NCBI RefSeq assembly: GCF_018139145.2
Contig: NC_059474.1
Coordinates: 41,682,344 to 41,746,343, forward strand
Source: Gymnogyps californianus
Lineage: Eukaryota > Chordata > Aves > Accipitriformes > Cathartidae
Direction: 5' to 3'
DNA: 64,000 nucleotides
Below, piece by piece: positions 1 to 12,700 of the stretch. Under the pieces are notes generated by a model. The model searched no databases. It saw only the letters and a program-made list of their open reading frames with translations, and was not told the origin of the DNA. Both the position numbers and the translations under genes were made by a program. Position 1 is the stretch's first letter. Each line of letters opens with the position of its first letter.

Positions 1-1111
1 AGATCATTAGTGAGCACATCATATTTAAGATAATCACTGTAAAATTTTATGACTTTAGCAAGATGAAAATAATCTTGACTAATCTTACTTCAAGCAGAAC
101 TCCTTAAGTCCAGTTACGTTCCACAGCTCTGAAACGTCTGGTGAAAATGGAAAAAGCACTCTGACTCCTTCTGAGACCCTGGTGTCGAAGGGTCAGATTA
201 TTCTCACCTGATTGACTAATGCAAGGCCATGGCAAGCCTTGCTCTGCAGATCTGTTCGCCTGACCTCCTGAAGCATTTCTAGAGGTTACCGTCCCTTGCA
301 GCTGAAGCGCTGCCCACCCCGCGCCTCACAGGTCGCCCCACCATTTCGGGGTGGGAGCTCTGCACCGCCAGCACGATCAATCCAACGCCTTTTGGCTTTC
401 CGTGCACTGCTCTTAAATCACCCAATCTGCAGGTGATTCCTTGGCGAAACCTGCTGTTTGGTTAGTAAAACGTCAGGAAGCTGATCTGTGGCGGCGGGGT
501 GAGTGGGAGAGGGGAACACCTGCACCCGTTGTTGAAGCTCTGGGGGAGACCTTTGCAGGACACTTACGCAGCTTACACCAGCGCGGTTATTTTGCGGACG
601 GAAAAGCCCCCAAAGGAGACGCGGACCCACGCGGTTTGGGCGCCCAGGGCATCGCCGGCGGGGAGGTCCCGGGGAAGGGACCCGTCGGGGCACTGCCCGC
701 ACCACCGCGCCGGCGGCGGACACCGGCGGCGCGCTCCCGGCCCGGCCCCCGGCGGGCGGGGAGGGGGAGCTGCGGAGGCCTCATGCCGGGTGGGGCGGCA
801 CGGACCGGACACCCGCCGGGCCCGGCCGCCGGGGCCCACCAGAGTGCGGCGCCCCCGGGCCCCGCCGCGGCAGCGGGCCACGGCGCAGCGCCGCCCGGGC
901 AGGGGCGCCGGATCCGGGGGCCGGCTAGGGCCGGCCCCGCCGCTCCGCGCTCCCCTCTCGGGCCTGCAGGCGCCGCAGGCCGCAGCCCGGGCAGCCGCCC
1001 CCCGCTCGCCCGCCCGCCCGCAGCCGGTCACATCCCGGGCGGGGGCGGCGGCCCCGCCACCCGCTCCGTCCCGCCCGCCCGCCCCGCCGCCCAGCGCGGC
1101 CGCACACTCAC
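1..1111 (-). other. GALNT7: GALNT7 intron 1, 5' part
   Basis: Begins with the donor GTGAGT at 1111-1106 and continues off the left end. The part from about 580 to 1111 is very GC-rich and CpG-rich and belongs to the promoter CpG island. It holds many CCGCCC/GGGCGG (Sp1/KLF-type) boxes around 1015-1095. The part from 1 to about 500 is ordinary sequence in which I recognise no exon or repeat. Confidence 0.85.
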
Positions 1112-1237
1112 CCTCGTCCGTCCCGGGGGAGCCGGTTCCTCGGTGCGGGGCGACAGCGAGGACCAGAGCAGCAGCAGCCCCAAGAAGCTGCCCGCCAGCA
1201 GCACGGCGCGCAGCAGGAAGCCCAGCTTCAGCCGCAT
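1112..1237 (-). CDS. GALNT7: GALNT7 coding exon 1 (polypeptide GalNAc-transferase 7, N-terminus)
   Basis: Encodes the first 42 residues of a Golgi glycosyltransferase (family GT27) that in mammals adds GalNAc to partly glycosylated peptides. The protein begins MRLKLGFLLRAVLLAGSFLG and continues LLLLWSSLSP: a short basic cytoplasmic tail, then one hydrophobic signal-anchor at about residues 6-26, as expected of a type II Golgi protein. The vertebrate GALNT7 start (MRLK, GSFLGL, LWSSL.PR) is clearly recognisable. The exon ends in codon AGG followed by GTGAGT, a near-ideal donor, in phase 0. The ATG at 1237-1235 has A at -3. An in-frame upstream ATG at 1708 exists but the MRLK start fits the family. 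The stem and catalytic and lectin domains lie beyond the left end. The exon sits in a CpG island. The next gene upstream on the same strand is its paralogue GALNTL6. Gene identity is very likely; exact transcript start is not visible. Confidence 0.93.
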
Positions 1238-1437
1238 CCTCCCGCCCGCCCTCTCCCTCCCGCCGCCGCGCACGCAGCGCCCGGCCCCGCGCACCGGCGG
1301 GCTTCCGCCCCCGCCCGGCGCGGCGCGGCACGGCCCCGCCGCCGCCTCCTCTTCCCCCCTCCCCCGGCCGCCGCTGCTGCTCTCCGGCAGCCGCCCGCCT
1401 GCGGAGGCTTTCCTCCCGCCGCCGCTGCACGTACAAA

Positions 1438-1508
1438 CTTTCTCCCCCCCCCTCTTTTTTTTTTCTCCCCCTCCTCCTCCTCCTTTCTTTCCTCCCTCCC
1501 TCCTCCCC
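1438..1508. repeat. 71-bp pure polypyrimidine tract (polypurine on the GALNT7 sense strand)
   Basis: Every base from 1438 to 1508 is C or T: a C run, then T10, then CTC repeats and TTTC/CCTC units. It ends about 200 bp upstream of the GALNT7 start codon, so it is probably in the 5' UTR or core promoter, where the RNA would be purine-rich. Tracts of this length can form triplex (H-DNA) structures. Confidence 0.85.
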
Positions 1509-1609
1509 GGTAGGCTCCCCCGCTGCGGGCTGCCGCGCCTGCCTCCCCGCTGGGCGCAGCGGCCAGGGTGATGCGGAGCAGGAAGTAGCCGCCGCGGGAG
1601 CCGCGGTTC

Positions 1610-1615
1610 CACGTG
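1610..1615. promoter_or_regulatory. Palindromic CACGTG E-box in the GALNT7 promoter
   Basis: A perfect CACGTG hexamer lies about 375 bp upstream of the GALNT7 ATG inside the CpG island. CACGTG is the recognised core of USF, MYC/MAX and TFE3/TFEB-type bHLH-zip factors. Occupancy is unknown. Confidence 0.4.
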
Positions 1616-1740
1616 GCCGCCCCGCACCGGGGCGGGGGCGCCTCGCACCGGGCCGCCGCTCCGGCTCCTCCGCCTCCGGCCCCCGCCGGGCGTGTGTTCC
1701 CGCTGCACCTGCTGCCGCCCGGATTGCGGCTGGGGTTAAT

Positions 1741-4700
1741 CGCGCCTGCACCCCACCTGGAAAACGGGAAGGAATGGAAGAGCTCGAGTGGGGTTTTGGC
1801 TTTTCTCAGCTGGGTGGGCAGCTCCGCTCGGGGCACCGACTTGTAAAAATTGAGGTGCAAACGCTTAACTTTAGTGATTGTCATAGGAGTAGGGTAACAC
1901 AGGCCCATTAATTGTTGTATGCAGCCTGGGCAGAATAACACTGAAAAGTCAACAGATTTTTCTTAAGGATAGCAGATTAAGTACGAGATTACAGAGATGT
2001 TATCGGCCCTTAGCTTGCGTGTATTTTGTTGCTAATTTTCTGCACTAAAAGTTAGGCATCCTATTTCCTCCTTTGAAGGAGTCTCACACATGCACGCACC
2101 CACACAAACCTGATAATGTGAGCTCTCCAGAAAGCAGAGTGATGCAAGAACAGTACTTCCAATGTAATACTTTTGCCTTTTCTATGTATTCAGTACTATC
2201 TGCTTGCTTTGACATTTTTCAGTTCTATTTCTTGTGTGCACTGGGAGGATATCAGATCCAAGGATCCTAAACATTAACTTTCAATGATAAGCACTGTAGA
2301 AATAAAACAGGATATTACACTCTGAACAGGATCGCTTTGGAGGAAAAAAAAACCCCACACCTAGGTAACCTTTGTAGTTGGACACACCTAGACGCAGAAG
2401 TCTTTGTTTATTCATATAACTTGTGCTATAGCACCGTGTGATTTCCACGCCCCCCCCATTCTTAAGATCATGGTACGAGATGTAGACAAATGCGATGTTT
2501 AAAGCATGGGTAACAGCTCTCATCGTTACGAGTGTTTGCACAGCCCTGTGACTTCCGTGGGTCCCCAGAGGTGTTTTCCCCAAAGCCCCCTCCCTGTTTG
2601 CGGTTGCAGTAACCACACAAACATCCCAACACAAAGGTTTACGTGACTGTTTTCAGGCAGAAAACAGCACCTGCACAGGGCTGGGAGGGATTGTTCTTTT
2701 TGCTGGGAAAGGCACAGAGTTGAGGTGTGCGGCTCTGAACAGATCCCTTGGCTCGCTGAGCCCGGTAGGAAAAGGCAGGTTGGGACTACAAACTGTGAAG
2801 CTCTGTAGGCTGTCAGAGAGGTATGGAAATGTTCCCCCCAACTCTTCTTTCACTGCTTTCCGGAGACCTTACTGTGGCAAAAGGTGGTCTTTCCTCAAGT
2901 TGTTTTGTTCTCCATTTTTGGGATCCCTTTTTACTGTCCCGTGCTGGTGCTCTGAGCACACTCAAGAAGAGTGAAAAGAAAAAATAAGTTACTCTCAGCA
3001 CTGCACAGAGAGTACTGTAAAACTGGCTGCAGCCATGTGATGTAATACCGCTCTGCTGCTGCTTGTCAAAGCTGAGAGTGACAGGGACAGAGCCCTCTGC
3101 GTGTGAGTCGATACTACATGAATTCACATTTGTAAGGCTGCCCTCCAAAACTTTCTTTTTTAAAATGGAGGCTTACGTTCTGCAGAAACCCATGGGTGAA
3201 CCGTGCATCCGTGATTATCACAGAGAGCTGCACACTGAAAGGTGACCAAGAATTTTGTTGTGTTTTGGTTTTAGATACCAAAAGTCTCGCCGCCAGTGAA
3301 TTGCCCCATTAGTTGTACGAGGACAGTGGTTTCTGTGCCGGGCATTTTAAAAAACCCTGCCTTTTCCCCTGGAAGAGACGTGGTTGATGCCCACTGGGAG
3401 GCAGTACGGGCCAGTGCACAGGGCGTTCATGCCAGCCAGCCCCTCTCTCTTCTGGAACTGCCCCTGACAGGACATCGGAGAGGGCATCATGTTTCTGCCT
3501 TACTATCAGACCTGCCTGCCCTGGTCCCTCCACAACAGGGAGCATCATCCACCTTCTTTTCCTCACGCACAGGCCATACGGTCTGACTCCAGAAGTATCG
3601 GGTTAATACTGACCTTGGAAGTAGTTTTTTTCAGTTTTATCCTCATTAAGGATGCACTGAAGTTTCAATATCTGCACTTAGTAGTAAAGTGCCTAAAAAG
3701 ACCTGCAGAACATATTTTCCCTCTTGCTGAATTCGTACCATCTAAAAGACAGAAAATTCAAATTAAAGTTGGCTTTGGATTGCCTCCAGTAACATTGAAA
3801 ACCACTTTTAAAAGTCTTTTACAACCTGGAGAGGGAAAGAGGGAGGGTTAAACATGAATTTTTGCCTCTCTCAGTTGCAAAATACTGTATAAACCATGCT
3901 GCTTTTACTACCCAGTCAGCACTAAAACAAGACACAATCCTCACTGTTATTAGGGAGTTAATCAACCTCTGTTAGAGTGATATTCTGTCATTCAAACGTT
4001 TCTAACAGACTGGCAACTGTCATAATGTTTGTATCTATATGTGGACGTATCTACTGCTTGCTGCACGGAAATCATATGTTCACTTCTCCATATGCCTCCA
4101 AATAAATATCTGATGGTGCTTAAGTCATTACAAAGCCTTGCTGCTCTTGAACCAGAGACCTATGATGACCTGGAGGTGAAGTATCCGATTACCAATCCCC
4201 TAAGCCATACAGTTGCCTTATTGCTGGGGATTTGGGGGATGGTGTCTGGAGCAGGGTCACCAGCAAATGTCAAAATCTCATGCAGTTGCTCGCATTGGAG
4301 AAGCGTCAGGATCTGGATGTGCCTCTTCACTCTTGTCCTGAATGTTTGGCCACAATAAACTACTCTGCTTGTTCATTAATGCACTGTTTGAAAGGAAATT
4401 CCTGTAGATTTTTGTACCTATCAAGATGAAAGTCATGTAGTACAACGTTCCCCAATACAACAAGCTGCTGTAAAGGCTTCGCTGTACATAAAACCCCCCA
4501 TTTTGCTCATCTGCGTGTTTTTTTCCGATAACGCGTAGGTCTCCTTTGTAAAATCTGCAGGTCAGAGACCAACTTCTCTTTCTACTGAGTGCAGTGAGCA
4601 CAAAACACAAGTGGGTTTTTTCATGTAAATAGGTTCTTTGAAATTAGCAATGGATTGTAGACCTCAATCAATTTCCCTTTCCTTAGAAGCTTCCAGATTT

Positions 4701-7700
4701 AACTACCAACACTTCATTTAGTGCAGTATTTCACTACATGATATACTCTAGGCTTCATGTAATGGCAAACTTGGTCATGCTTTGATTAAAGAAGAAAGTG
4801 CTGGAAAATGCCAGCTGGCAGAGGGTAACTTGCTTTCCTAAACTGAATACCCTCAACACAAGCAACGCAAGCAACACCTCTGCTCCAGTGAAGACTTCCA
4901 GATCCATGCAAGTTGCTTTTCCCATCCCTTCTGACCTTCCCTTCTCCACTGTCAGCAGTTCTAAGGTCATTTGCATTTAAGTGGTCATCTCTGAACAAAG
5001 TTTATGCAGTTTTCCATATTGCTACTTTGCATCTAAGGCAAGCTGGCCATTGACACTTACGGAAAACTCATGTAGTGTATTAGCACTACAGCAGATCTAT
5101 TAGTGCTGCATATTCAAGTCTTGGGGTGTCCAGGTGGAATCCAAGACACCCCTTCCCTAGCTTGCATCTGAGAAGGTAGAAACCCAACGTGTGGCTGGAG
5201 AAGCCTGGCCAGATCTACCTTAACTTATGTTAAACAGACTTATAATCCCTTCTGACACTGTCCCCGCCATTGAGGGATTTGCAGTGAGATTCTGGATTAA
5301 CGAGGTGGTCGCTGCTTGGAATAATCCAGAAGGGCAGAGTCTGGCATACACTACAATGGGGATAAAGCTATGGTCTAAATATTTACAATGTGTGTATATT
5401 TAACCTCAGAGTTGATAAAAAGGAACTGAAGTACAGGATTTAAAATTCTTTTTAATTTCTGTGATTGTTTTAAAAGTACTTTAATCAAATAAGTGGCTCT
5501 CGGTAATACTTAATACCTGCTTTTGCAAATTAGACTGAGATGGGCTTCATTGTTTTGTGTTCATGATCTCTAGTCTTTAGTACCATTCTTCCTGTAATTC
5601 TCATTTATCCTTCTTTTTTTAAGCCAGAGGTTTAGCAATGCGTGTCCTACCAAAAATTATCCTTCAGTATTTCAGGATTTGAGTGGATGCTTTTGGCAGA
5701 GTGCAGTTTGCCTCCTTTGCTTTTCCTGTCACTTTTATGAAGAACATGTTATGAAGTTCCTGTCATTTATATTTAGCCCCCGTACTCCTGTCATGCCTAC
5801 TTAGTCAGTTTTCCTCCTGCAATATCACCTCTAGCTCCTCTTCTCTTTTCCCACACAACAACAGGAAGCGAGCTCATTATTTTGTACTGGTCTGGATTCT
5901 GCCTATGTCCCGAAGACTGGAATGTAAAAAAATCTATATATTTTTTTCAGCTGCCCTTTCTGGTATTGAGTACCAATCAATGTTTATGAACAATGTTGTG
6001 TTATTAATACTGCTTTTGTCTAAAGAAATTTAACTTCTTTCGGATTTGCAAGTCCTCAAAATGTCTGCACTGTGATGAGTGTTGACAATCCTTGACAGAT
6101 TTAGATCTCGTTAAAATAGTGGATGGGGTAGTCTGTTATGTGGGTGTTTCATTTAAGTTTGAAGAGAATTGGAATGATTCTAAGCATGGTTTTGCCATTT
6201 TAAAAGTAAAAGTAAAATATATATTTTAAATAGCCTTTTTAAGGAACTCTCACCTGTATTTTGAGCCAGATGTAAGTGTAAGTAGTCATATATCTCAGGT
6301 CCGGAAAATATCCTTTTCCAAGGTGTCATATATCTGAGCACTTCGAACAGAAATTAACTTGCATCTTTTCCTGAATCTAGGGCAGACAAAATTGAAATAG
6401 GTTGCTGCAATTTGTTATGCTGAAAAAATGACGGGTGTAAATACCCACATTTCAGATGCTGATTTACTTTTCAAAAAAACTTTAAAAATATAGTAAATTT
6501 GTGGAGTTCATCTGATGAAATTGTCAGTCTGAACAAGATCCACAGTGCATTTGAGGTACAAAATGGGACATTTTACAACTATAAATTAATTAGATTTTCA
6601 TATTTCTGTGGACTTTTACTATTTAGTGATAAACTGTTGATAGTCTAACAAATAACTGGTAACTTGGGTATTATCGATTCAGTATCATACCTGCTATATT
6701 GGCTATAAATCTTTAATAAGTTTGACAGCTCTTTCTTCAGGATATGTTCTGTTATGTTGTTCAAAATCAAACAAAACCTAACTACTGAAGATAATAAACC
6801 TTTGTAAAGCATTGGATAAGTTCAATAAAGCCCACGTGTCAAATCTGAATAAGATAAAGCCCTATGAAGCTTCATAGACAAATAAAACAAAACACTTGAA
6901 ACTTGTTATATAGAAAAGCATGGACGTGCAACAGTTACTAGTCTCTAAAACAAGTATCTTTTGTTGTTCCTTAAGTTAGTCACAGGGTAAGTGAGCAAAG
7001 TACTATTTCAGAAAGTGTCTGCCTCATTTTACATAAATACGTAAAAGGTCAATTAATAATTACTGGAAAAGTCCAGTCCAGTAGATAGATTTATACATTT
7101 AACATTGAAATAATAGAAGCTAAATAACATCACAGAGATCAGCTGGACTCTGATTTTCAAACTGGGGTGCCTGGATGCCTGGGGAATGGGGAGGTGTCTG
7201 CAACAGAAAGTGACAGCAAGACTATTGCCATTAGTCATTTAAAGTTTGCAGTACAGAGCCTCCATCACAAACTGGTAACTGGAAGTTGAGAGTCTTAGTA
7301 GCAATGAATTGTAAAAGCATTGCTAGACAGCTCCGAGCTTTCTTACTTCTTTGCAGATTTCATAAGCTGTAAGTTTGATATTACCAGTGGTTGAGAACCA
7401 ATGCCAGGGTGCTGAGCAGCCTCTTTTCTTACCGAGCTGCTATTTGGAGAGAAATTCTTAAACAGTAGATTATTTCTATTAGGTATCATCTGACATGAAG
7501 TTGTATTGATTAGTAATTCAATGAAATGATTCTATTATAAAAGGCATATTTTGTGGGAATTGGTTGTGGAATTGCAGGCAATAGCAGCTGTTGGATCATA
7601 ACACTGCACACATTCAAATCGTTTACTAAATATAATCATAATGAAATAGATTTCATAAGGGCTTTAGTACAACTTGCAAATGCATCATTTTGTGGAAGTT

Positions 7701-7788
7701 TCTCCCTTTTCTCAGGTCCAAAGTTACATACAGATATGAATTAAACGATTTCCAACTTGTACAGTTTTAGCTCAGGTATCAGTATAGA
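1741..7788. other. Intergenic DNA, proximal GALNT7 upstream flank
   Basis: AT-rich sequence with no recognisable exon or transposon. Open frames here are short and show no family motif. A weak 8-bp inverted repeat (GGGGTGTC / GACACCCC) lies near 5124-5153. I see nothing else that I can name. Confidence 0.6.
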
Positions 7789-7800
7789 TACTTCTTTCAA

Positions 7801-7814
7801 TTTTTTTTTTTTTT
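7801..7814 (+). repeat. Poly-T run
   Basis: Fourteen consecutive T. It is followed about 40 bp later by an A/C-rich stretch near 7855-7885 with AAACCC-like units that resemble, but are too short to be called, a telomere-like repeat. Confidence 0.8.
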
Positions 7815-9694
7815 GAGTATGTTTTCCATCCTTTTCCCAAACTGAAAGCTACACCAAAAAAAACCCCAAACCCAAACCCAACCAACTTAAGAGAAAAATT
7901 CCTAGACCTGTCAAAAAGACTTTGAAATAAAGAAGAACTGTAATAAAGTCATCATCTCGGCAAGCTGAACTCCATTGCTTTGTAGTCACCTATGACAAGT
8001 AATAGTGACAATGGCAGGATCTCATTCACCTTCAAATGCTGCAGGTTTCCAGATCTCTCAGTTCACTGCCATTCAGCCCCCTTTTTGTAATGTATAACTG
8101 CAATGACTTAAAAACTCATTGGCTGAGTATTCCAATTAAACCAAAAATTTTCTAAAATTCCCAGATGCGTGCGATTAGCAGGAAGCAGATCTCTAGACTG
8201 TAGTTTTATTTTAATACTGGCTTAACTAAATCTTTGTTCTGAGTAGTTTGATCAACTCAGGGACATCCTTTAGGTTTAGAAGTTAGTTGGAGTTTACAGA
8301 GTAAGTGGGAAAAGATTAATTTAGAGTTTTGTCCTTAAAAAGAGTAATAAATCAATTTATTTCACTGGTTGCAACTTGAAAAGCATGCTTATAGAGCAGA
8401 AGAGTATTCCAATTAACATTATTTCAAATTAAACTGAAGAATCACTAATTTGTTCTTATTCCCATTCACTGACCCTTTGAGTAATGAAGGCTGCTCCTGT
8501 AAACCTTAGGCCAAAGTGAAGTTTGTTCCATTCCTCATTTACTATCAACAACTTTGACATATTTGTATATATCTAAAAATGAACACAGCATCTGTGTAAT
8601 TAATTGATTTTTTTTTTTCCGCCCTGAAATGGTGCTTTGGGACAAAGTAGAAGCGATAGGAAAACTTCATATTCTGTTAAAGCATGGTGATCCACAGCAG
8701 GGCTTTTGTAGTCTCTTGGCTAACTGCTTGAAAAACCTGGTTGACTTCTTACTAACGTACAAGATACAGGAAACTAAAACATGTCTTAAATGCATTTTAG
8801 ATTTAAATAAGCAGACTTGTGAATAAAAATTAATATAACAATTTTCCTCTCTCAGGCTTATATCCAAATGCTCTCTTCAAACTTGTCCTGCTAAGCCTTT
8901 GGTGTCAGGGTTGATTAACAGAAAGAAGGAGATAGAGGCACTGTTCCTTGCAACATTTAGGTCAGTTCTGGTACTCTCTGGCATGTATCTAGGCCACATC
9001 GAATTAATCCCAGAATATCCCATCGCGGCTGGATTACCTCTGTCAGCTTCTCCCACGGAAACCTGGCAGCAAAGTTTTTACCTTAGGTGAGGAATTTCCC
9101 TTTTCTAAAGGCAAATGGGAGTGTTTTTTTCATCATCTAACTACATAATGTTTATGTAACAACTTATAGAGCCCTTAGGATATAAAGTATTCAGTAGGGG
9201 TGAATACCTTCACTTGAAATTAGTGGAATGTTGCCACTGATTTAAATAGAGCCAAGATTTCACCCCCAATTGTTTTTAGCATAAAATTTACCAGCTATGG
9301 CCTTCTCAACTCTAAATTTGATGCTGCTATTCAAAAGAATCCCATATTTTTTCTTTTTCTAAGCCAAATGTGAATACAAGGTGTTTAATCAAACTAAGAT
9401 CAGAAAATACAGGAGATCTGCAAAATAAAATAAGAATTCCACCTAAAAGCCTGTTGCAGATTGGGAGAAGTTAAGGGGCTAAATTGTATTTGGGCACTTT
9501 AAACTGCAGCCTGCATTCTACAGTCTTCCGTGGTCATTACTAGAATTACATAAACAGTTTGCAAAGACACTTGTCAGCTTGGGGAGGTGCTTAAATCAAG
9601 ACGAGCTGCCACTGTGGAGCAGTGAATGCACAACTGGTGACCGCTAAAAAATAATCCAGCACACCTGTTGAACTAAGGATACACTGCATCCATG
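7815..9694. other. Intergenic DNA, nothing recognised
   Basis: AT-rich single-copy-looking sequence. Short open frames near 8629-8867 and 8899-9090 carry no motif I recognise and are compatible with chance. Confidence 0.55.
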
Positions 9695-9724
9695 TTCTGT
9701 GCATCACTATTGTGATGCACAGAA
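9695..9724. repeat. Perfect 13-bp inverted repeat (hairpin)
   Basis: The arm TTCTGTGCATCAC (9695-9707) and its exact complement GTGATGCACAGAA (9712-9724) are separated by a 4-base TATT loop. No matching duplicated arms or target-site duplication mark it as a transposon end. Confidence 0.8.
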
Positions 9725-12700
9725 TCACAGTACTAAAAATAGAGCATTATTAGCAATACTAAATTTATATGCAATTACGTAAGGTGCTGGGTGTCTCAAG
9801 CAGTACCACATTTGCATCCTGAGGGCAAAGTATTGTGACTTTTTAAATGAATGCTCTATAAACATGCATTCATCTAGTATGCACAAAGCCAGATGATTTT
9901 TTTTTATACCCGATGATAAAGTACTAGACGACAAGACAACTTACTACTTGCACAACAAGAAATACCTGTTATTGGAAATCTATTAATATGCACTTAAACC
10001 AGGCCAAGAACAGCACAGACATTTTTGTAGTGGGCGAGGTACGTTTTTTAACCCCACCCTCAGCTTTTCAAATTATGTCCTTACAATCTCCTTTAATTGA
10101 ACAGTAAAAGGATTTTCACTGCTTTTGGTACAGCACTGTTGTCAAACCTCATTTAAATGCTTCTACTGATACCTTTAGAATGATGTAATATTACAAATGC
10201 AAATAAGATGCAGATTTTTCACATACTTGTTTTCCTTTCCTATGTGTGTTGATTACCAAAGCAGGAAATGCTATTCATAAATGCTTGATACCAACTCATT
10301 AAAAAATCCATATTGAAAAACTTCTTTTTTTAATTTTATTTGAGAAATAGTCAAATCAGTATCAACCATGAGTTTTGCCTGAGTTAAGATTTACCTGCCC
10401 TTCAAATGTGCGGCTGTGGGTCAGCTGATACCTGCATTAACATGCCTCAAATACAGTATGTAGATGTGAGAAGTCATCTTATGTTTTAGCTCACATTAGA
10501 AGCAGGAAAGCAGATTTTCTTACATGTGGGATGAGTGCACCTGCAGCAAAAGTACACATAGATGTATCACATTCCATAGCCAATGCTGTGAAAGTGCCAA
10601 ATCCCACTGTCTTGCGCTTAATGTTTTAGGATGAACCCACAGATAGGTAATAAAATAATGTCATTTTGACAGGTAAAAAATGCACACAGGCTGGTGATGT
10701 GATATTAGTAACACTACAAGTTAGTGTAAGCTGTCACAATTCACATTGCTCTTCCACCAAGGTCCCCTACTATGATACTGGACTTCACCATAGGAGAGGG
10801 ACTCTCATCTTTTTCATTGTGGCCCATGTTTCTGGCTGTATCTCAGAGTCCTACAAGCACATGCGGCAACAGTGTGCACTAAAGCAGGTAGGCTCTGCCT
10901 GGTTTTTGGTCATGCAGCTCAATTCAGAGCTGATGGATGAACTAGATTTGTACAAGTGTTTCTAACAGTGATGGGCTTCCTGATGCTATGCATTAAGTAA
11001 GACACCAAAATAAGCTTGATGGTGTGGGATAGAGTACAGTTACTGAGAGATTATAGCATATTTGTCCTTTTGCTTTAGGGATATTGCCCCTTCTTGTGCT
11101 TCATCACTCAGTTCAAACACTGTACAAACTGTGGTTTGGTGGTGGTAGCAATATGAAGACACCAAAATGCTCTCTAACCTCGTAATTCCCCATCATGTAC
11201 AATGGCCACTAGGCTACTAAATTTTCGCCACTTTTTCTGACCAGCCTCTCAAATTCATCAGCCTCAAGTAGCTGAGCGGGTTGTAGACTATTACTGAAAG
11301 TTACAGTTGTTGGAGTTATCTATAGTCTTCATGATATCAGCTTGATGAGACAGAGATAGATGGGCACAGGAGAGGGGAGTTATTTGTGTGGATTATACAG
11401 GCTCTAAACTTGGAGTGTTATTGCCCTGTACACAGAAGAAAAACACAAAGTTGTCATTCAAAAAGTGTGTTAGTCACGTTAACTTAAAAATTCCCTACAT
11501 TCAAGAATCTGGATTTTAGACTCTGTTAGGCATAATTTTCCTTGTAATACCTACAGAAGTTAATTAAACAAGTTGTTATTGCTTTGCAATCCAGACAGAG
11601 ATGCACTATTAACTTAGGCAGGAGTGATCAATAACTTGCACTCTTTGAAAGAATAAGTGCATATACTATATGTAAAATGCATGCAATTTTCTTAAAAAGA
11701 GCTTTAAAGTTTTTATGAGCAGCGGCACAACTTGAATTGTTGTTGAAAAATTAAAATAGTTCATTGTATACCTCCCAGAAATTGCTTCATCTGATAACGG
11801 TGTCCTCTCTGATCATGCAAAGCTTTCACCAAATCCTTCCTTTCCTGCTGCTGCCCTTTTGTTAGTCTGTCATTCTTTCCTCTCCCTCAGGGAAAAAAAA
11901 AAGTTTGTTTTATACAGTATAAGTTCCTCATCAGGCTCCAACCTCTATACCAGGATTTCCAGTTTCCTGGTCAATTATCTGGGTACAGTTAAATGATTCT
12001 CTTCGTTCTATTATCCAGAATAATCTCCATTATGAAGGCAAGCGTTTCACCCTGCACCCTCACGGTGCACGGAGAGGACCAGTGATAGCATCAGCATCTA
12101 CGCTCACTAACATAGACTAAGAAAAAGCCAGACCTTTTTAAAGCTTCTGGTGTCACAGCCTTCTCCCTGCTACTTGCAGGCATGGGAGAAGCTTCTCACA
12201 GTGATCAAACAAGCCTCCAGCACTTTAGGGCAATACCAGTCTGTCGCTGATGAATCCCGAGACCTGGTATAAAAGGCAAAGAGTAGGCAGATGCATTCAG
12301 TAAATGGCTCTCACGATACAAGAACTTCTGACAGGCCAAGTCCTTAACAAATACCTGCACCCTGCCCAAGTTTATGACTTTGAGGTTCCTCACCTCCACA
12401 CAACAGCACATGCCTTTGTTACAACAGTCTTTGTATTAAATGTGCCGACACCTGGACTCTAAAGAAGTGGCAGAAATCAAGCTGACAAATGTTCACGTAG
12501 TTGTCTGAACACACCCAACTTTCCATCAAGTATAAGCTCAGGGGTTCTGGGGATGATCATCCTGATGAGTTTTGTACCAAGGTAAAAAAGATGGTGCTTT
12601 TTTTGTTTCTTTTGACATAATAAAGATCTGGTGTCCATTGCTGGTTATCCCAGATCTGAAGCACTGTCCTGTCTGACTTTTTAAATAAAGTTGCATAGTT

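Larger units (their letters stand above)
580..1740. promoter_or_regulatory. GALNT7: CpG island / GALNT7 promoter and 5' UTR
   Basis: A block of very high GC with dense CpG dinucleotides stands out sharply from the AT-rich flanks and surrounds the GALNT7 start codon. It contains repeated GC boxes, an ETS-like AGGAAGT at about 1580-1586, a CACGTG E-box at 1610-1615, and a long pyrimidine tract at 1438-1508. No TATA box is evident at a suitable distance, consistent with dispersed CpG-island initiation. The start site is inferred to lie roughly between 1300 and 1700. All frames lack stops over long distances here because stop codons are AT-rich, so open frames in this block are not evidence of coding. 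Confidence 0.88.

Noticed and set aside
573..1751. Minus-strand 392-codon frame
   Set aside because: Out of frame with the recognised GALNT7 MRLK start and of GC-rich composition; an overlapping chance frame or at most an upstream ORF.
441..1911. Plus-strand open frames of 376 and 470 codons across the CpG island
   Set aside because: Low-complexity Pro/Ala/Arg/Gly translations caused by lack of AT-rich stop codons. The same DNA clearly encodes GALNT7 exon 1 on the other strand.
7855..7890. Telomere-like AAACCC units
   Set aside because: Only about two or three imperfect units in an A-rich run, and the vertebrate unit would be CCCTAA.
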